Positions 30,673 to 39,861 of a stretch of 64,000 bases of DNA are shown here, in pieces; position 1 is the first letter of the stretch, and each line of letters starts with the position of its first letter. The DNA comes from Romboutsia_E sp900604535. Lineage in GTDB: Bacteria > Bacillota > Clostridia > Peptostreptococcales > Peptostreptococcaceae. Location: assembly GCF_900604535.1 (NCBI RefSeq), contig NZ_UWOT01000004.1:1-64000 (forward strand). The letters are read 5' to 3'. A model generated the notes under the pieces. It had not been told where the DNA came from and ran no database searches. It saw only the letters and a list, made by a program, of their open reading frames with translations. The translations under genes and the position numbers were made by a program.

Positions 30673-30746
30673 GAGTTGAAAATTAATTATTTAGTCCTTT
30701 CAGTACATATTAAACTGAGTATCTAAATAATTAATTTTCTATACTC
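30673..30746. repeat. Long palindrome of a different type
   Basis: A 74-bp imperfect palindrome with near-perfect A/T arms (AAAATTAATTATTTAG) and a central CAGT/ACTG hairpin. It lies downstream of the permease gene and may end its transcript. It lacks the TN-bulged tip of the main palindrome family. Confidence 0.65.
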
Positions 30747-30777
30747 AAGACCAAGGTTATATAAATAAATTCTCTAT

Positions 30778-32151
30778 CTAAATAATAAATACCGCGACAA
30801 TGGTAGTAACAATAAATCCAATCATTACTGGTTTAAAGTTTCTCTTAGCCAAATCAACCGGATTAACTCCACAGATTGCTGCAGCTGATATTAATCCCCA
30901 AGGAACTAAACATCCTCCACCAACCCATACACCTGCTATTTGACCTAATGCACAAAGTGCTCCAACACTTGCATTTACTGCTGTTGCAAATACTGATGCA
31001 AGTGAACCTACTAAAGATATACCAGAAAATCCAGAACCATCAAGGCCAGTTATTGCTCCTACTACTGTTTGTATACTTGCTACTGCAAATTTATTAAGTG
31101 GTACAGCATCAGCTAGTGCTAGACCCATATCTGAAAGTAAACCTTGAGATGTAGCTGGTAGTACTTCACCTAATACAGATGTTAATGGTGCTACTTCACC
31201 CATATAGAAGAATGCTGCTATTGGTATTATTGCACCGAATATTTTTATACCAAATACAAATCCATCTATAATATTTTGGCAAACTGAATCAAAGAAATTC
31301 TTTTTATGATTCATTGCATTTATAATCATAATTAAAATAAATGCTGTTCCTCCTAGTAAGGCTGTAGCATCTCCACCTTTTAAATTAAGTTTAAACATTG
31401 CAATTAAATCAAGTATAAAACCAATTAATACTAGAAAAGTTGCTATTTTTGCTTTTTTATTAAAAGTCTTAACTTGAGAATGTTCAACTTTACTTAGTTC
31501 ATCTTTAAATATGCCTTTCTTAATATCTCTTCTTAAGAAATAAAATGCTGCCCCTATTGTAACTACTGCCATTACCCAAAATAGTGGCATACCTTCACTT
31601 ATAACTTGACTTGCTTCAATGCCTGCTGCTGAACCAGTTATTTGTGGTGCTCCTTGAATAACAAAGTCTGTTGATAAAGCAAGACCATGGCCAAATAAGT
31701 TAAGTGCCATAGCTACACCAATTGCAGGAAGTCCTACTTCCATTGCTACTGGTAAGAATATTGCTCCAACCAATGCAACTGCTGGTGTTGGCCAGAAAAA
31801 CCATGATAGTGTACACATTACTATCCCTATTATGAAAAAAGCTGTTGTAGGATTTTTTATAACTCTCGAAAAAGGTTTTATCATATAGTAAATTGCATTG
31901 TTATCTTCTAGTGCTTTAGATAATGCAACCATTACTGCGATGATTAGAATAATTGGACCTAGTTCATTTAATGAAACAATAAGAGAATTGAATATTGCAT
32001 TTGTTGATTGAGGTATACTGTGAGTGTAATATAGTGCCAAGCAGAATATACCTACTATACATGGTACAATGACATCTTTCTTCATTATCATTATGACTAA
32101 AATTAATAGCATGAAGAAAAGATAAATATAATGCGCTCCTGTTAATACCAT
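30778..32151 (-). CDS. Ion-transporter-superfamily permease
   Basis: 457 residues with about 11-12 transmembrane helices, two related halves and hairpin-like PTPAVAL and GLDGSGFSG regions typical of GntP/DctM/CitM-like organic anion permeases. I cannot assign a subfamily or substrate. It is monocistronic, RBS GGGGG, divergent from the threonine/serine exporter genes. Confidence 0.75.
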   Translation of the reverse strand: MVLTGAHYIYLFFMLLILVIMIMKKDVIVPCIVGIFCLALYYTHSIPQSTNAIFNSLIVSLNELGPIILIIAVMVALSKALEDNNAIYYMIKPFSRVIKNPTTAFFIIGIVMCTLSWFFWPTPAVALVGAIFLPVAMEVGLPAIGVAMALNLFGHGLALSTDFVIQGAPQITGSAAGIEASQVISEGMPLFWVMAVVTIGAAFYFLRRDIKKGIFKDELSKVEHSQVKTFNKKAKIATFLVLIGFILDLIAMFKLNLKGGDATALLGGTAFILIMIINAMNHKKNFFDSVCQNIIDGFVFGIKIFGAIIPIAAFFYMGEVAPLTSVLGEVLPATSQGLLSDMGLALADAVPLNKFAVASIQTVVGAITGLDGSGFSGISLVGSLASVFATAVNASVGALCALGQIAGVWVGGGCLVPWGLISAAAICGVNPVDLAKRNFKPVMIGFIVTTIVAVFII

Positions 32152-32371
32152 TTTCTATTGTCCCCCTTATATTTTTATATAGTAGTATTATATGGCTTTT
32201 AATTTAGTATGTTACCTTCATATAATTTTACTTTTATGTAAAAACTACATATAAGTAGGTAAAAGTTTTTTATTTAATATAACCTAATTATTTTTACATA
32301 TAGAACACCTATTTTACTTAAATATTTGATATAATATTCTTCTATCATAAAAGTCTTACGGGAGGTGTTTT

Positions 32372-33160
32372 ATGCTAAGAGTAGATGAACCGCATTATAA
32401 AAAAAATATGCTTAGATTAGCTTTATTTATAGGAGAATTAATGCTATCCAATGGAGCTGAAACTTATCGTGTTGAAGATACACTAAAAAGGATTTGTAAA
32501 TCTAGGGGGTTTAATCATATTAATGTATTTATTACTCCTACAGTTATAATTATTTCAGATGATAGATTTGATGGGTATTCTTTCATGAAAACTATCAATC
32601 GTAGAGCAATAAATTTAGGAAGAATAGCACTTATAAATGATTTTTCAAGAGATTTTGTAAAAAACACAGATATGACTATAGAAGACTCTATGGCTAGATT
32701 AAAGGAAATAGCAAGTTTCAATGCATATCCAACTTGGCTTATATACGTATTTACAGGATTAGGATCTGCTTCATTTGCTTACTTAGTAGGTGGAAACACT
32801 ACATTTGATTTTGTATTAACATTTTTGGTTTCAATAGTAGCAGCTATTGTATATGACCAATTAATAAAAATAAGTTACATACCAACATTTTGTTGTTTAA
32901 TTTCATCAATACTAATGGCAGCATCAGGTGTAATGCTTACAGAATTAGGATTTTTAACAACTCCTAAAATGCTTATTGTTGGCTCAATAATGCCACTACT
33001 ACCTGGGGTTCCATTTATAAAGGGTGTACGTGACTTAATAGCCGGAGATTTAATGTCTGGAGTTGTACGATTCTTCGATGCAACAATAATTTTTATCTCA
33101 ATCGCTGCTGGAGTTGGGTTTGTACTTGAAATGTGGTTTAGAATGGGAGGTGCTTTATAA
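32372..33160 (+). CDS. ThrE-type threonine/serine exporter subunit (N-terminal family)
   Basis: 262 residues: a cytoplasmic N-terminal domain of about 115 residues (with SNGAETYRVEDT, the family hallmark, thought to resemble a hydrolase), then five transmembrane helices. In one-protein ThrE exporters this half is fused to the second half, which here is the next gene. RBS GGGAGGTG. Stop and start of the pair overlap by one base (TAATG-type), so translation is coupled. Confidence 0.9.
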   Translation: MLRVDEPHYKKNMLRLALFIGELMLSNGAETYRVEDTLKRICKSRGFNHINVFITPTVIIISDDRFDGYSFMKTINRRAINLGRIALINDFSRDFVKNTDMTIEDSMARLKEIASFNAYPTWLIYVFTGLGSASFAYLVGGNTTFDFVLTFLVSIVAAIVYDQLIKISYIPTFCCLISSILMAASGVMLTELGFLTTPKMLIVGSIMPLLPGVPFIKGVRDLIAGDLMSGVVRFFDATIIFISIAAGVGFVLEMWFRMGGAL

Positions 33161-33657
33161 TGTTAAATATACCACTTTACTTAAACTTCACCTTTGCATT
33201 TTTAGCAACTGTAGGTTTTGGAGTATTTTTCAACGCACCAAAAATATCCTTACTTCCATCAGGAATAACAGGAGGAATTGGCTGGTTATTTTATATATTC
33301 CTATTTAGATTTAGTGAAAACGAAGTATTCGCAACATTCTTTGCAGCAAGCTTCGTAGCACTATGTGGAGAAATACTAGCAAGAAAACTAAAAAACCCTG
33401 CCACAGTATTCATCATACCAGGAATACTACCACTAGCACCAGGGCTTGGAATATACAACACAATGCTATACATGGTCCAAAAAGAATTCGAACTAGGACT
33501 ATCAAAAGGAGTAGACACACTATCAATAAGTGCATCAATAGCACTAGGAATACTAGTAGTAACTTCAATAGTCAACACTTACAATATACTAAACAGAAGA
33601 AGACTAATAAGAAAACTAAAACCAATAAGTTCACATATAAAAAAAGATATTAACTAA
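33160..33657 (+). CDS. ThrE-type exporter subunit (ThrE_2 family)
   Basis: 165 residues with five predicted transmembrane helices. It is the small partner of the preceding gene, as in many Firmicutes that use a two-protein threonine/serine exporter. The last 450 bp use C- and A-ending codons heavily (A+C 40 of 60 in the row at 33361), unlike the first gene of the pair (29 of 60 in the rows at 32401 and 32821). The change coincides with the approach to the palindrome at 33710. Confidence 0.9.
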   Translation: MLNIPLYLNFTFAFLATVGFGVFFNAPKISLLPSGITGGIGWLFYIFLFRFSENEVFATFFAASFVALCGEILARKLKNPATVFIIPGILPLAPGLGIYNTMLYMVQKEFELGLSKGVDTLSISASIALGILVVTSIVNTYNILNRRRLIRKLKPISSHIKKDIN

Positions 33658-33674
33658 GTTAATATCTTTTTTAT
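33639..33674. terminator. Terminator after thrE genes
   Basis: Stem AAAAAAGATATTAAC with complement, overlapping the stop codon, A-run before and T-run after. Confidence 0.88.
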
Positions 33675-33709
33675 TTTATCTCCCCACCCCTTAATCCTGC
33701 ATAGTATCT

Positions 33710-33799
33710 GGGCCTAGCCAGAAAAAATTAAAAATTCCAGATCATTTGCAGAGTTTTTTTATCTGCATGACCTGGAATTTTTTATTTTTCTGGCGGACC
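33710..33799 (+). repeat. Long tip-conserved palindrome, copy 3
   Basis: A 90-bp palindrome between convergent thrE and maeP. Arms GCCAG...CTGGC and an A/T stretch; outer GGG/CCC. The tip is CAT, unpaired TT, GCAGA, a 9-nt T-rich loop, TCTGC, ATG. There is no T-run for maeP, whose stop is 4 bp away. Family orientation is plus. Confidence 0.85.
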
Positions 33800-33802
33800 C
33801 GA

Positions 33803-35110
33803 CTACATCAAGACCTTAAGAAGAACGCTTGCAACTATTAGTATAAGTGCCCCACATATACGAGTAGCAATCTGAGCAAAAGGAATTAGCTCCATTCTAT
33901 TAGAAGCAGATAAAACAGCAACATCACCTGTTCCACCCATATTAGTCGTACAAAGACCAGCTGTTATAGAAGACTCTATAGGATAAAATCCTACTAACTT
34001 TCCACCTACACCAGCTCCAACTGCTACTCCTGAAACAACAACAAAGACTAATAATAAATAAAGTGGACTTATTGCATTCACAACTGCATTTAAATCTATC
34101 ATTGAAATTCCTATACCTACTAATAAAGCACTAGTCAAATTAGTCATTACAAATTGTCCCCATTGATTTGCACTTTGTTCTAAGTTTTCAGGTATAATTC
34201 CTATTATCTTACTAAATGCGACTGCTATTATCATCCATGCATAAGCATGTATACCTGGAACTAGCTTCCCAATTAAAGTTCCAAGTGTCAAATATGTAAT
34301 AGATAATAATAGACCTATTCCTAACATTCTTAAATTTAACTTATTACTTTTCTTTTCATCTAAATCACTAGAATCATTTTTCATAAGCTTGCCATTTCCA
34401 GACCAACTTGGCTTTACTGTTCCTATTTTCGCAATTATACCTGCACCTATTATAGCCATTACATTTCCTAAAGTAGATGCTGGTATCATTACTGAAAGAA
34501 GTTGAGAAGTTTCTGTTCCTAGAGCTTGAGAGTACATATTAGATAAAGGAATTACTCCTGCTCCCATTCCTCCTCCCATCATAGGAATTGCTACAAACAT
34601 TATAGCTTCTTTAAATCCATATCCTACTACACTTCCAACTATACCAACTAGTATTAAAGCAAAAGTTATTGCACAAATTGCAACTGGTAAAAATCTTACT
34701 GATGCTTTTATTAAAAGTTGTCTATTCATTCCAAGTATACTACCTGTTATAAGTGCTGCTATATAAAAGTTTAAAAAACCTACATCATTCATAAAAAAAT
34801 CAACATTTTCAACTACTGAAGTTGGCATTATATTAAAGGTAACCATTGCTGCCGATGCAAATATACAAACTATAGCGCCTCCTCCAAGATAAGTTTTTAC
34901 AATTGGAGTTCTATTCCCAATTTCATTAAATGCTCCACCTAAAACTATCATTATTGCTAAAGCTCCTACCATGCCACTTGGTAGGTTATCTGTAAATGTT
35001 GCTATCAATACCACTAAGGATACTAAAGCAAATGACAATAAACTCATTCCGTATATTTCTATCCCCTGTTTCTTAACTACATCATTATTATTTCCAATAG
35101 CCCCTTGCAT
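33803..35110 (-). CDS. maeP: 2-hydroxycarboxylate (malate) transporter
   Basis: 435 residues of the 2HCT family (CitS/MaeP/CimH), 11 or so helices with two re-entrant loops. Both GGxG signatures are visible: GGGMGAG (about 186-192) and GGTGD (about 395-399). It imports malate or citrate with sodium or protons. It follows the malic enzyme gene by 12 nt, so malate is the likely substrate. It is controlled presumably by the MaeKR system upstream. Confidence 0.9.
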   Translation of the reverse strand: MQGAIGNNNDVVKKQGIEIYGMSLLSFALVSLVVLIATFTDNLPSGMVGALAIMIVLGGAFNEIGNRTPIVKTYLGGGAIVCIFASAAMVTFNIMPTSVVENVDFFMNDVGFLNFYIAALITGSILGMNRQLLIKASVRFLPVAICAITFALILVGIVGSVVGYGFKEAIMFVAIPMMGGGMGAGVIPLSNMYSQALGTETSQLLSVMIPASTLGNVMAIIGAGIIAKIGTVKPSWSGNGKLMKNDSSDLDEKKSNKLNLRMLGIGLLLSITYLTLGTLIGKLVPGIHAYAWMIIAVAFSKIIGIIPENLEQSANQWGQFVMTNLTSALLVGIGISMIDLNAVVNAISPLYLLLVFVVVSGVAVGAGVGGKLVGFYPIESSITAGLCTTNMGGTGDVAVLSASNRMELIPFAQIATRICGALILIVASVLLKVLM

Positions 35111-35122
35111 TTATATCACCTC

Positions 35123-36322
35123 TTATACTAACTCAATTTGAGATTCTTTGTATAACTTTGATATACCTTGTTTTATTGCTATATTTCCAACTTCTTTTGC
35201 AACTATTTCAGCTACTCTTTTATCAAATGCACCTGGTATTATATATTCTTCATTTAATTCACTTTCATCTATTATACTTGCTATTGCTCTTGCTGCTGCA
35301 ACCTTCATTTCTTCTGTGATATCAGTTGCACAAACATCTAGTGCTCCTCTAAATATTCCTGGGAATACTAATACATTGTTTATTTGGTTAGGGAAATCTG
35401 ATCTTCCTGTTGCTATTACTCTAGCTCCACCTTTTTTAGCTTCATTAGGCATTATTTCTGGAGTTGGATTTGCCATTGCAAATACTATAGAATCTTTATT
35501 CATTGTAGATATCATTTCTGCTGTAACACAGTTTGGTCCTGATACTCCTATGAATACATCTTTATTTTTTATTACTTCTTTTAAGCTTCCTTTTTCATTA
35601 TACTTGTTAGTTATTTTAGCCATATCTGCTTGAGCATCATTCATCCACTCTTCACCTACAGCTACTGCACCTTCTCTATTTACAAGTACTATATTTCCTA
35701 CATTAAATTGTAAAAGTAATTTAGCTATAGATATTCCAGCTGAGCCTGCTCCATTTATTACAACATTAGCATCTTCCATATTTTTTCCTACTAATTTTAA
35801 TGCGTTTAATAATCCTGCTGCAACTACTATCGCTGTTCCATGTTGGTCATCATGGAATACTGGTATATCTAGTTCTTCTTTTAATCTTCTTTCTATTTCA
35901 AAACATCTAGGTGCTCCTATATCTTCTAGGTTTATTCCTCCAAATGTTGGTGCTATATATTTTACTGTTTTTACTATTTCATCTACATCTTTTGTATCTA
36001 AACATATTGGAAATGCGTCTACATTTGCAAACTCTTTGAATAGTATTGATTTTCCTTCCATTACTGGCATTGCTGCTTGTGGTCCTATATCTCCTAACCC
36101 TAGTACTGCAGTTCCATCTGATACTACTGCTACTAAGTTCCCTTTTGCTGTGTATTTATATACGTCTTCTTTATTTTGGTGTATCCTTCTACATGGTTCT
36201 GCTACTCCTGGTGTGTATGCTGTACTTAAGTCTTCTCTTGTTTCTACTTTTACTTTTGATGTGACACTTATTTTTCCTTTATTATTTTCATGCATTTCTA
36301 ATGCTAATTTATTGTAATCCAT
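35123..36322 (-). CDS. maeE: NAD(P)-dependent malic enzyme
   Basis: Oxidatively decarboxylates L-malate to pyruvate. 399 residues, the short bacterial form. YTPGVAEPC (about 37-45), a KGNLVAVVSDGTAVLGLGDIGP block, FHDDQHGT (about 156-163) for metal and malate binding, and a NAD-binding GAGSAG (about 192-197) are present. It precedes maeP in the same transcript, downstream of maeKR. RBS GGGAGGAAT. Confidence 0.95.
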   Translation of the reverse strand: MDYNKLALEMHENNKGKISVTSKVKVETREDLSTAYTPGVAEPCRRIHQNKEDVYKYTAKGNLVAVVSDGTAVLGLGDIGPQAAMPVMEGKSILFKEFANVDAFPICLDTKDVDEIVKTVKYIAPTFGGINLEDIGAPRCFEIERRLKEELDIPVFHDDQHGTAIVVAAGLLNALKLVGKNMEDANVVINGAGSAGISIAKLLLQFNVGNIVLVNREGAVAVGEEWMNDAQADMAKITNKYNEKGSLKEVIKNKDVFIGVSGPNCVTAEMISTMNKDSIVFAMANPTPEIMPNEAKKGGARVIATGRSDFPNQINNVLVFPGIFRGALDVCATDITEEMKVAAARAIASIIDESELNEEYIIPGAFDKRVAEIVAKEVGNIAIKQGISKLYKESQIELV

Positions 36323-36701
36323 TTTATTCCTCCCTATGATTTGTTTTTCTTTATGGTTATATAGTACAAAAAACGTTCTCCTAAGTATATATTTTGAAAA
36401 TATATAAACCCTTTAGTAAGTATTGTTCATAGGACTATTCGAAATACGGCAATGGGTGGGGAGATGTGATTGGCTTCCATGCAGCAAATGGCGCTGCAAA
36501 TATCAGTCCAATTCACATTCTCCACCACTTCATTGCAATGTACTTCGAATATATTGAAGGGCGGTGGTATGTTAGAGTAGGTTTTGGTTTTATCTTTTAG
36601 ATTTTTTACTTTGCCGTAGGCATTTATTTTTCGTTTACATATTATTTATATATAATTAATTTATATAATACTTATCTCTATAAAGTAATTTATTATAGTA
36701 A
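36323..36701. other. Spacer between maeE and maeR
   Basis: 379 bp. Next to maeE is the leader with a perfect A/T inverted repeat (TATATATTTT, G, complement; about 36385-36405) that could be the MaeR operator. The middle is palindrome copy 4. The part next to maeR is strongly G/T-rich on the plus strand and has no ORF I would support. Confidence 0.6.
36438..36549 (-). repeat. Long tip-conserved palindrome, copy 4 (reverse orientation)
   Basis: A 112-bp palindrome with outer TTCGAA arms, then GCAATG/CATTGC, then GTGG/CCAC and TGTG/CACA. Read on the minus strand the tip is AT, unpaired TT, GCAGC, a 7-nt loop, GCTGC, AT. The unpaired dinucleotide is therefore on the minus strand. Confidence 0.85.
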
Positions 36702-37388
36702 CTATATTGAACTATTTGAGTTGCATGTTATTTTGTATTTTATGCTTGGTCTTCCTCCTGTTGAGTAGTCTATTTCACTTGTTATTTCGTTTGTTTCTAC
36801 CATGTAGTTCATGTATCTTCTTACTGTTACTCTTGATAGGCCTACGTGTTCTGCTATTTCTTCGCTTGTGCTTTTGGTATTTATATTTTTTCTCATGTAT
36901 TCTCTTATTTTCTCTAGTGTTTTTTCATTTAGTCCTTTTTTGATGATTGTTTTATTTGTTTTAGTGTTTATTAATGAATCTATGTCTCTTTGACTAAATG
37001 TTTGATTTTCATTTATTAGTTGATATTTTTTTAAGAATTTTTTTAATGCATTTATGAATCTATCGTATTCAAATGGCTTTACTAAGTAATCTAATATTCC
37101 TAGACTTAATATTTCTTTTAGTGATTCGGTTTCTTTTGCTGCTGTTACCATGATTACATCTGTTTGTATGTTGTTTTTCCTTATTTCTCTTAAAACTTCT
37201 ATTCCATTTAGTTTAGGCATGTATACGTCTAGTATTATTAAGTCTATTTTTTCTTTATTTAAAATTTCTAATGCTTCTTTCCCATTATTGCAAATGTTAC
37301 TTACTTTAAATTCTTGTAATTGTTCTATGTATGTTTTATCTATTTTGGCAACCATAGGATCATCTTCTACTATAAGTACTTTTATCAT
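36702..37388 (-). CDS. maeR: Response regulator, CitB/DcuR family
   Basis: 228 residues. The receiver domain has DD at 9-10, the phosphoacceptor Asp in LIILDVYMP (about 54) and KPF. The C-terminal DNA-binding domain has a winged-helix reading SEEIAEHVGLSRVTVRRY. CitB-family regulators switch on uptake and catabolism of C4-dicarboxylates. It overlaps no gene but follows maeK by 27 nt. The coding strand is unusually A/C-rich (third-position A/C), opposite to most minus genes here, next to palindrome copy 4. Confidence 0.93.
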   Translation of the reverse strand: MIKVLIVEDDPMVAKIDKTYIEQLQEFKVSNICNNGKEALEILNKEKIDLIILDVYMPKLNGIEVLREIRKNNIQTDVIMVTAAKETESLKEILSLGILDYLVKPFEYDRFINALKKFLKKYQLINENQTFSQRDIDSLINTKTNKTIIKKGLNEKTLEKIREYMRKNINTKSTSEEIAEHVGLSRVTVRRYMNYMVETNEITSEIDYSTGGRPSIKYKITCNSNSSI

Positions 37389-37415
37389 AATTTTACCTCA
37401 TGTATTTTTAAATAT

Positions 37416-39005
37416 TTAATTATGCTTATTACTGATTCTTATTGTAAAGCAACTTCCTTCATTTTCTTCACTTTCTATGTCAATTTCTCCATTATGTGTT
37501 TCTACTATATTTTTAATTAAATATAGTCCTGTTCCCCTGCTACTTCCTTTTGTTGAAAATCCTTTTTGATAGATTTTTTCTATATTTTCTTCTTTTATTC
37601 CTTTTCCCGTATCGTGTACATTTATTATTAAGTTTTCATTATCATTATATACTAAAAGACTTATTTCTTTAAAATCATCATCTTTTTCATTTATACTATC
37701 AATTGAGTTTTCTATTAAGTTACCTAAAACTGTTATTAAATCATTTCTACTTAAGTATTTATTGTTATTCTCTAAGTAACTCTTTGGATATATATTAAGT
37801 TTTATACCAATTTCTTTAGCTCTACTTACCTTTCCAATAAGTAATGCAGCTATTGTTGGATCTTTTATTTTGCTAATTATATTACTAGTTGATTCTCTTT
37901 GAACTTCATTTATATTGCTTATATATGACTTTGCTTCATCTACCTTATTTATCTGTAAAAGACCTAATATAACATGTAGTTTATTCATAAACTCATGAGT
38001 ATTTGCTCTTAATGCATCTATTATTTGATTAACTCCAGTTAACTCCTCTGCTAACTTTGTAACTTCTGTTTTATTTCTAAATATACAAACTGCTCCTATA
38101 GCCTTATTGTTTTCTATTATAGGTATTCTATCAGTGATTATTTTAACATCTTCTATTGTCATATGCTGACTATACTGACCTTTTTTACTTTCTATAACAT
38201 CTAATAAATTAGTTTGTGGAAACACATCTTTTATAAATTTACCTTCAACATTATCTTCTTTTATATTTAACATATTAAGAGCTGCATCATTAAAAACAAT
38301 TATTTTACCTTCATCATCAATTGCAATAATACCTTCTTCTAGCGAAGATAATACTTCTTGTCTTTGAAGATATAATTTAGTAAACTGCTCTGGCTCATAT
38401 CCAAGTAAAGTTCTTTTTATACCTTTTGAAATGATTAATGATATTACTATACCTAAGCTAAAAATAATACTTCCAACGATAATATAGTTCTTCAGAATAT
38501 CACTAATAACTTTATTAATACTTTCAGTAAGAGTACTTACCATTATAAAACCAATCTGATTATTATCTTTATCCAAAACAGGAGTGAAGTATCGTTTTTG
38601 ATTTCCCAAAGTACCTGTCGCTTCAGAAAGATAGCTTTCTCCACTCATAATAACGGAACTCTCATCTCCACCTACAAATCTCTTACCTATATTCTCCTTA
38701 CTAGGATGGTAAATCCTAGTCCCATCATTATTAGCCACAACAATAATATCAACATCATCAATACGAGAGATAATATCATCTAGGTAGTTTGTAAAATTAT
38801 CACTAGAAGTACCACTTTCTAAACTATTAATAACCAAAGGATTTCTAGAAAGCATCTGCCCTACATTAACAATATTATTCTCAATCTTATCAACAAAAAT
38901 ATCAGTACTAAACCTCATAGTAATGCCCAAGGTAATAACCAAAACAGCAAACACAACAACAATATTCCCAAAGGTAATCTTACCTTGCAAAGACATCTTT
39001 CTCAT
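37416..39005 (-). CDS. maeK: Sensor histidine kinase, CitA/DcuS family
   Basis: 529 residues: transmembrane helices at about 13-35 and 174-196 flank an extracellular PAS-like ligand domain (FVGGDESSV region). A cytoplasmic PAS follows (about 215-320), then DHp with the phosphoacceptor in NTHEFMNKLH, N box NLIENSIDS, DTGKGI and GTGLYLI. It probably senses external malate and phosphorylates MaeR. Codon use at the 5' end (38700-39000) differs from the rest and approaches palindrome copy 5. Confidence 0.93.
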   Translation of the reverse strand: MRKMSLQGKITFGNIVVVFAVLVITLGITMRFSTDIFVDKIENNIVNVGQMLSRNPLVINSLESGTSSDNFTNYLDDIISRIDDVDIIVVANNDGTRIYHPSKENIGKRFVGGDESSVIMSGESYLSEATGTLGNQKRYFTPVLDKDNNQIGFIMVSTLTESINKVISDILKNYIIVGSIIFSLGIVISLIISKGIKRTLLGYEPEQFTKLYLQRQEVLSSLEEGIIAIDDEGKIIVFNDAALNMLNIKEDNVEGKFIKDVFPQTNLLDVIESKKGQYSQHMTIEDVKIITDRIPIIENNKAIGAVCIFRNKTEVTKLAEELTGVNQIIDALRANTHEFMNKLHVILGLLQINKVDEAKSYISNINEVQRESTSNIISKIKDPTIAALLIGKVSRAKEIGIKLNIYPKSYLENNNKYLSRNDLITVLGNLIENSIDSINEKDDDFKEISLLVYNDNENLIINVHDTGKGIKEENIEKIYQKGFSTKGSSRGTGLYLIKNIVETHNGEIDIESEENEGSCFTIRISNKHN

Positions 39006-39150
39006 AAAAAACTCCTTAAAAAATCTTTAATCTACATAAATAATACCACTACCATATTTCTATATCCATTTTATTTAATGTCTTTCCCTATTTTTATTAA
39101 TTTTTTTTATTAATTTTCATCCCCCTAAAAAATTTTGATAAGTAGCTACG

Positions 39151-39279
39151 GTAGTTTTTAACTCAGCACAAAAAAGGTGGATGTGAATATATTAATTTCC
39201 TGACATTCGCAGCATCACTTCGCTGCATGTCAGAAATTAATATATCAAATCCACCCGGTGCTCGAGCCTCAAAAACTAC
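39151..39279 (+). repeat. Long tip-conserved palindrome, copy 5 (with terminator)
   Basis: The outer arms GTAGTTTTT/AAAAACTAC and GCAC/GTGC enclose an inner stem GGTGGAT/ATCCACC (39176-39255) and long A/T arms. The tip is CAT, unpaired TC, GCAGC, an 8-nt loop, GCTGC, ATG. A T6 run on the minus strand after the inner stem lets it terminate the 39289 gene. Family orientation is plus. Confidence 0.85.
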
Positions 39280-39288
39280 ACGCCACCC

Positions 39289-39711
39289 CTACTTCTCAAT
39301 ACCTTTTAACAAAGCTTCTTTAAGTTTTTCTCCTTTAGCAGATGTTATTACATTTTGTTTTACCATATTATTTATATTTTCATTTATCATTTCTTTTAAT
39401 CTTGCATCTCTTTCAGATTTATTGTACTCTTCTATCTTTTTAACATCATCTACAGTTAGTACACCAGATTCTTGTAGTTGTTGAAGTGTTTCTTCATATG
39501 GTCCTTTACCTCTTCTACAACCATGTTTTTCAGGGGCTACTGCACTAGTTTCTGTTGTACTAGTAGTCTGAGCTGATACATAAGTTTCTTTAGTATAAGC
39601 TGCATTCGCTTCTTCTAAATCTCCTTTATTAAGGCCTTCTTTTACTATTCCTATTGCTAGAACTACAAGAGCAACCACTGTTACTGTTATTATTTTTCCT
39701 TTGCTATACAT
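39289..39711 (-). CDS. Exported small helical protein
   Basis: 140 residues: an N-terminal membrane helix or signal (about 5-23), a Thr/Ser-rich linker, then a charged helical part after HGCRRGKGPYEE. The pattern LQQLQESGVLTVDDVKKIEEY resembles DUF2680-type proteins with LT-x-(D/E)(D/E)-type helix starts, but I am not certain. The function is unknown. Monocistronic, ended by palindrome copy 5. Confidence 0.75.
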   Translation of the reverse strand: MYSKGKIITVTVVALVVLAIGIVKEGLNKGDLEEANAAYTKETYVSAQTTSTTETSAVAPEKHGCRRGKGPYEETLQQLQESGVLTVDDVKKIEEYNKSERDARLKEMINENINNMVKQNVITSAKGEKLKEALLKGIEK

Positions 39712-39801
39712 TAAAAATTCCTCCTTTAATTTTGGTTTACTCTTATATTTTCCAATAACCTTAATTTAACCTTAAATTTTGGAAAAATTTTAAGGTTATA
39801 T

Positions 39802-39846
39802 AAAAAAGGATTAGCATTTGGATAAAACTCACAAATGCTAATCCTT
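39802..39846 (-). terminator. Terminator of the gfr-like PTS operon
   Basis: Stem AAGGATTAGCATTTG with complement, T6 run on the minus strand, 15 nt after the stop of the last operon gene. Confidence 0.9.
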
Positions 39847-39861
39847 CTATTATGTTAATAA

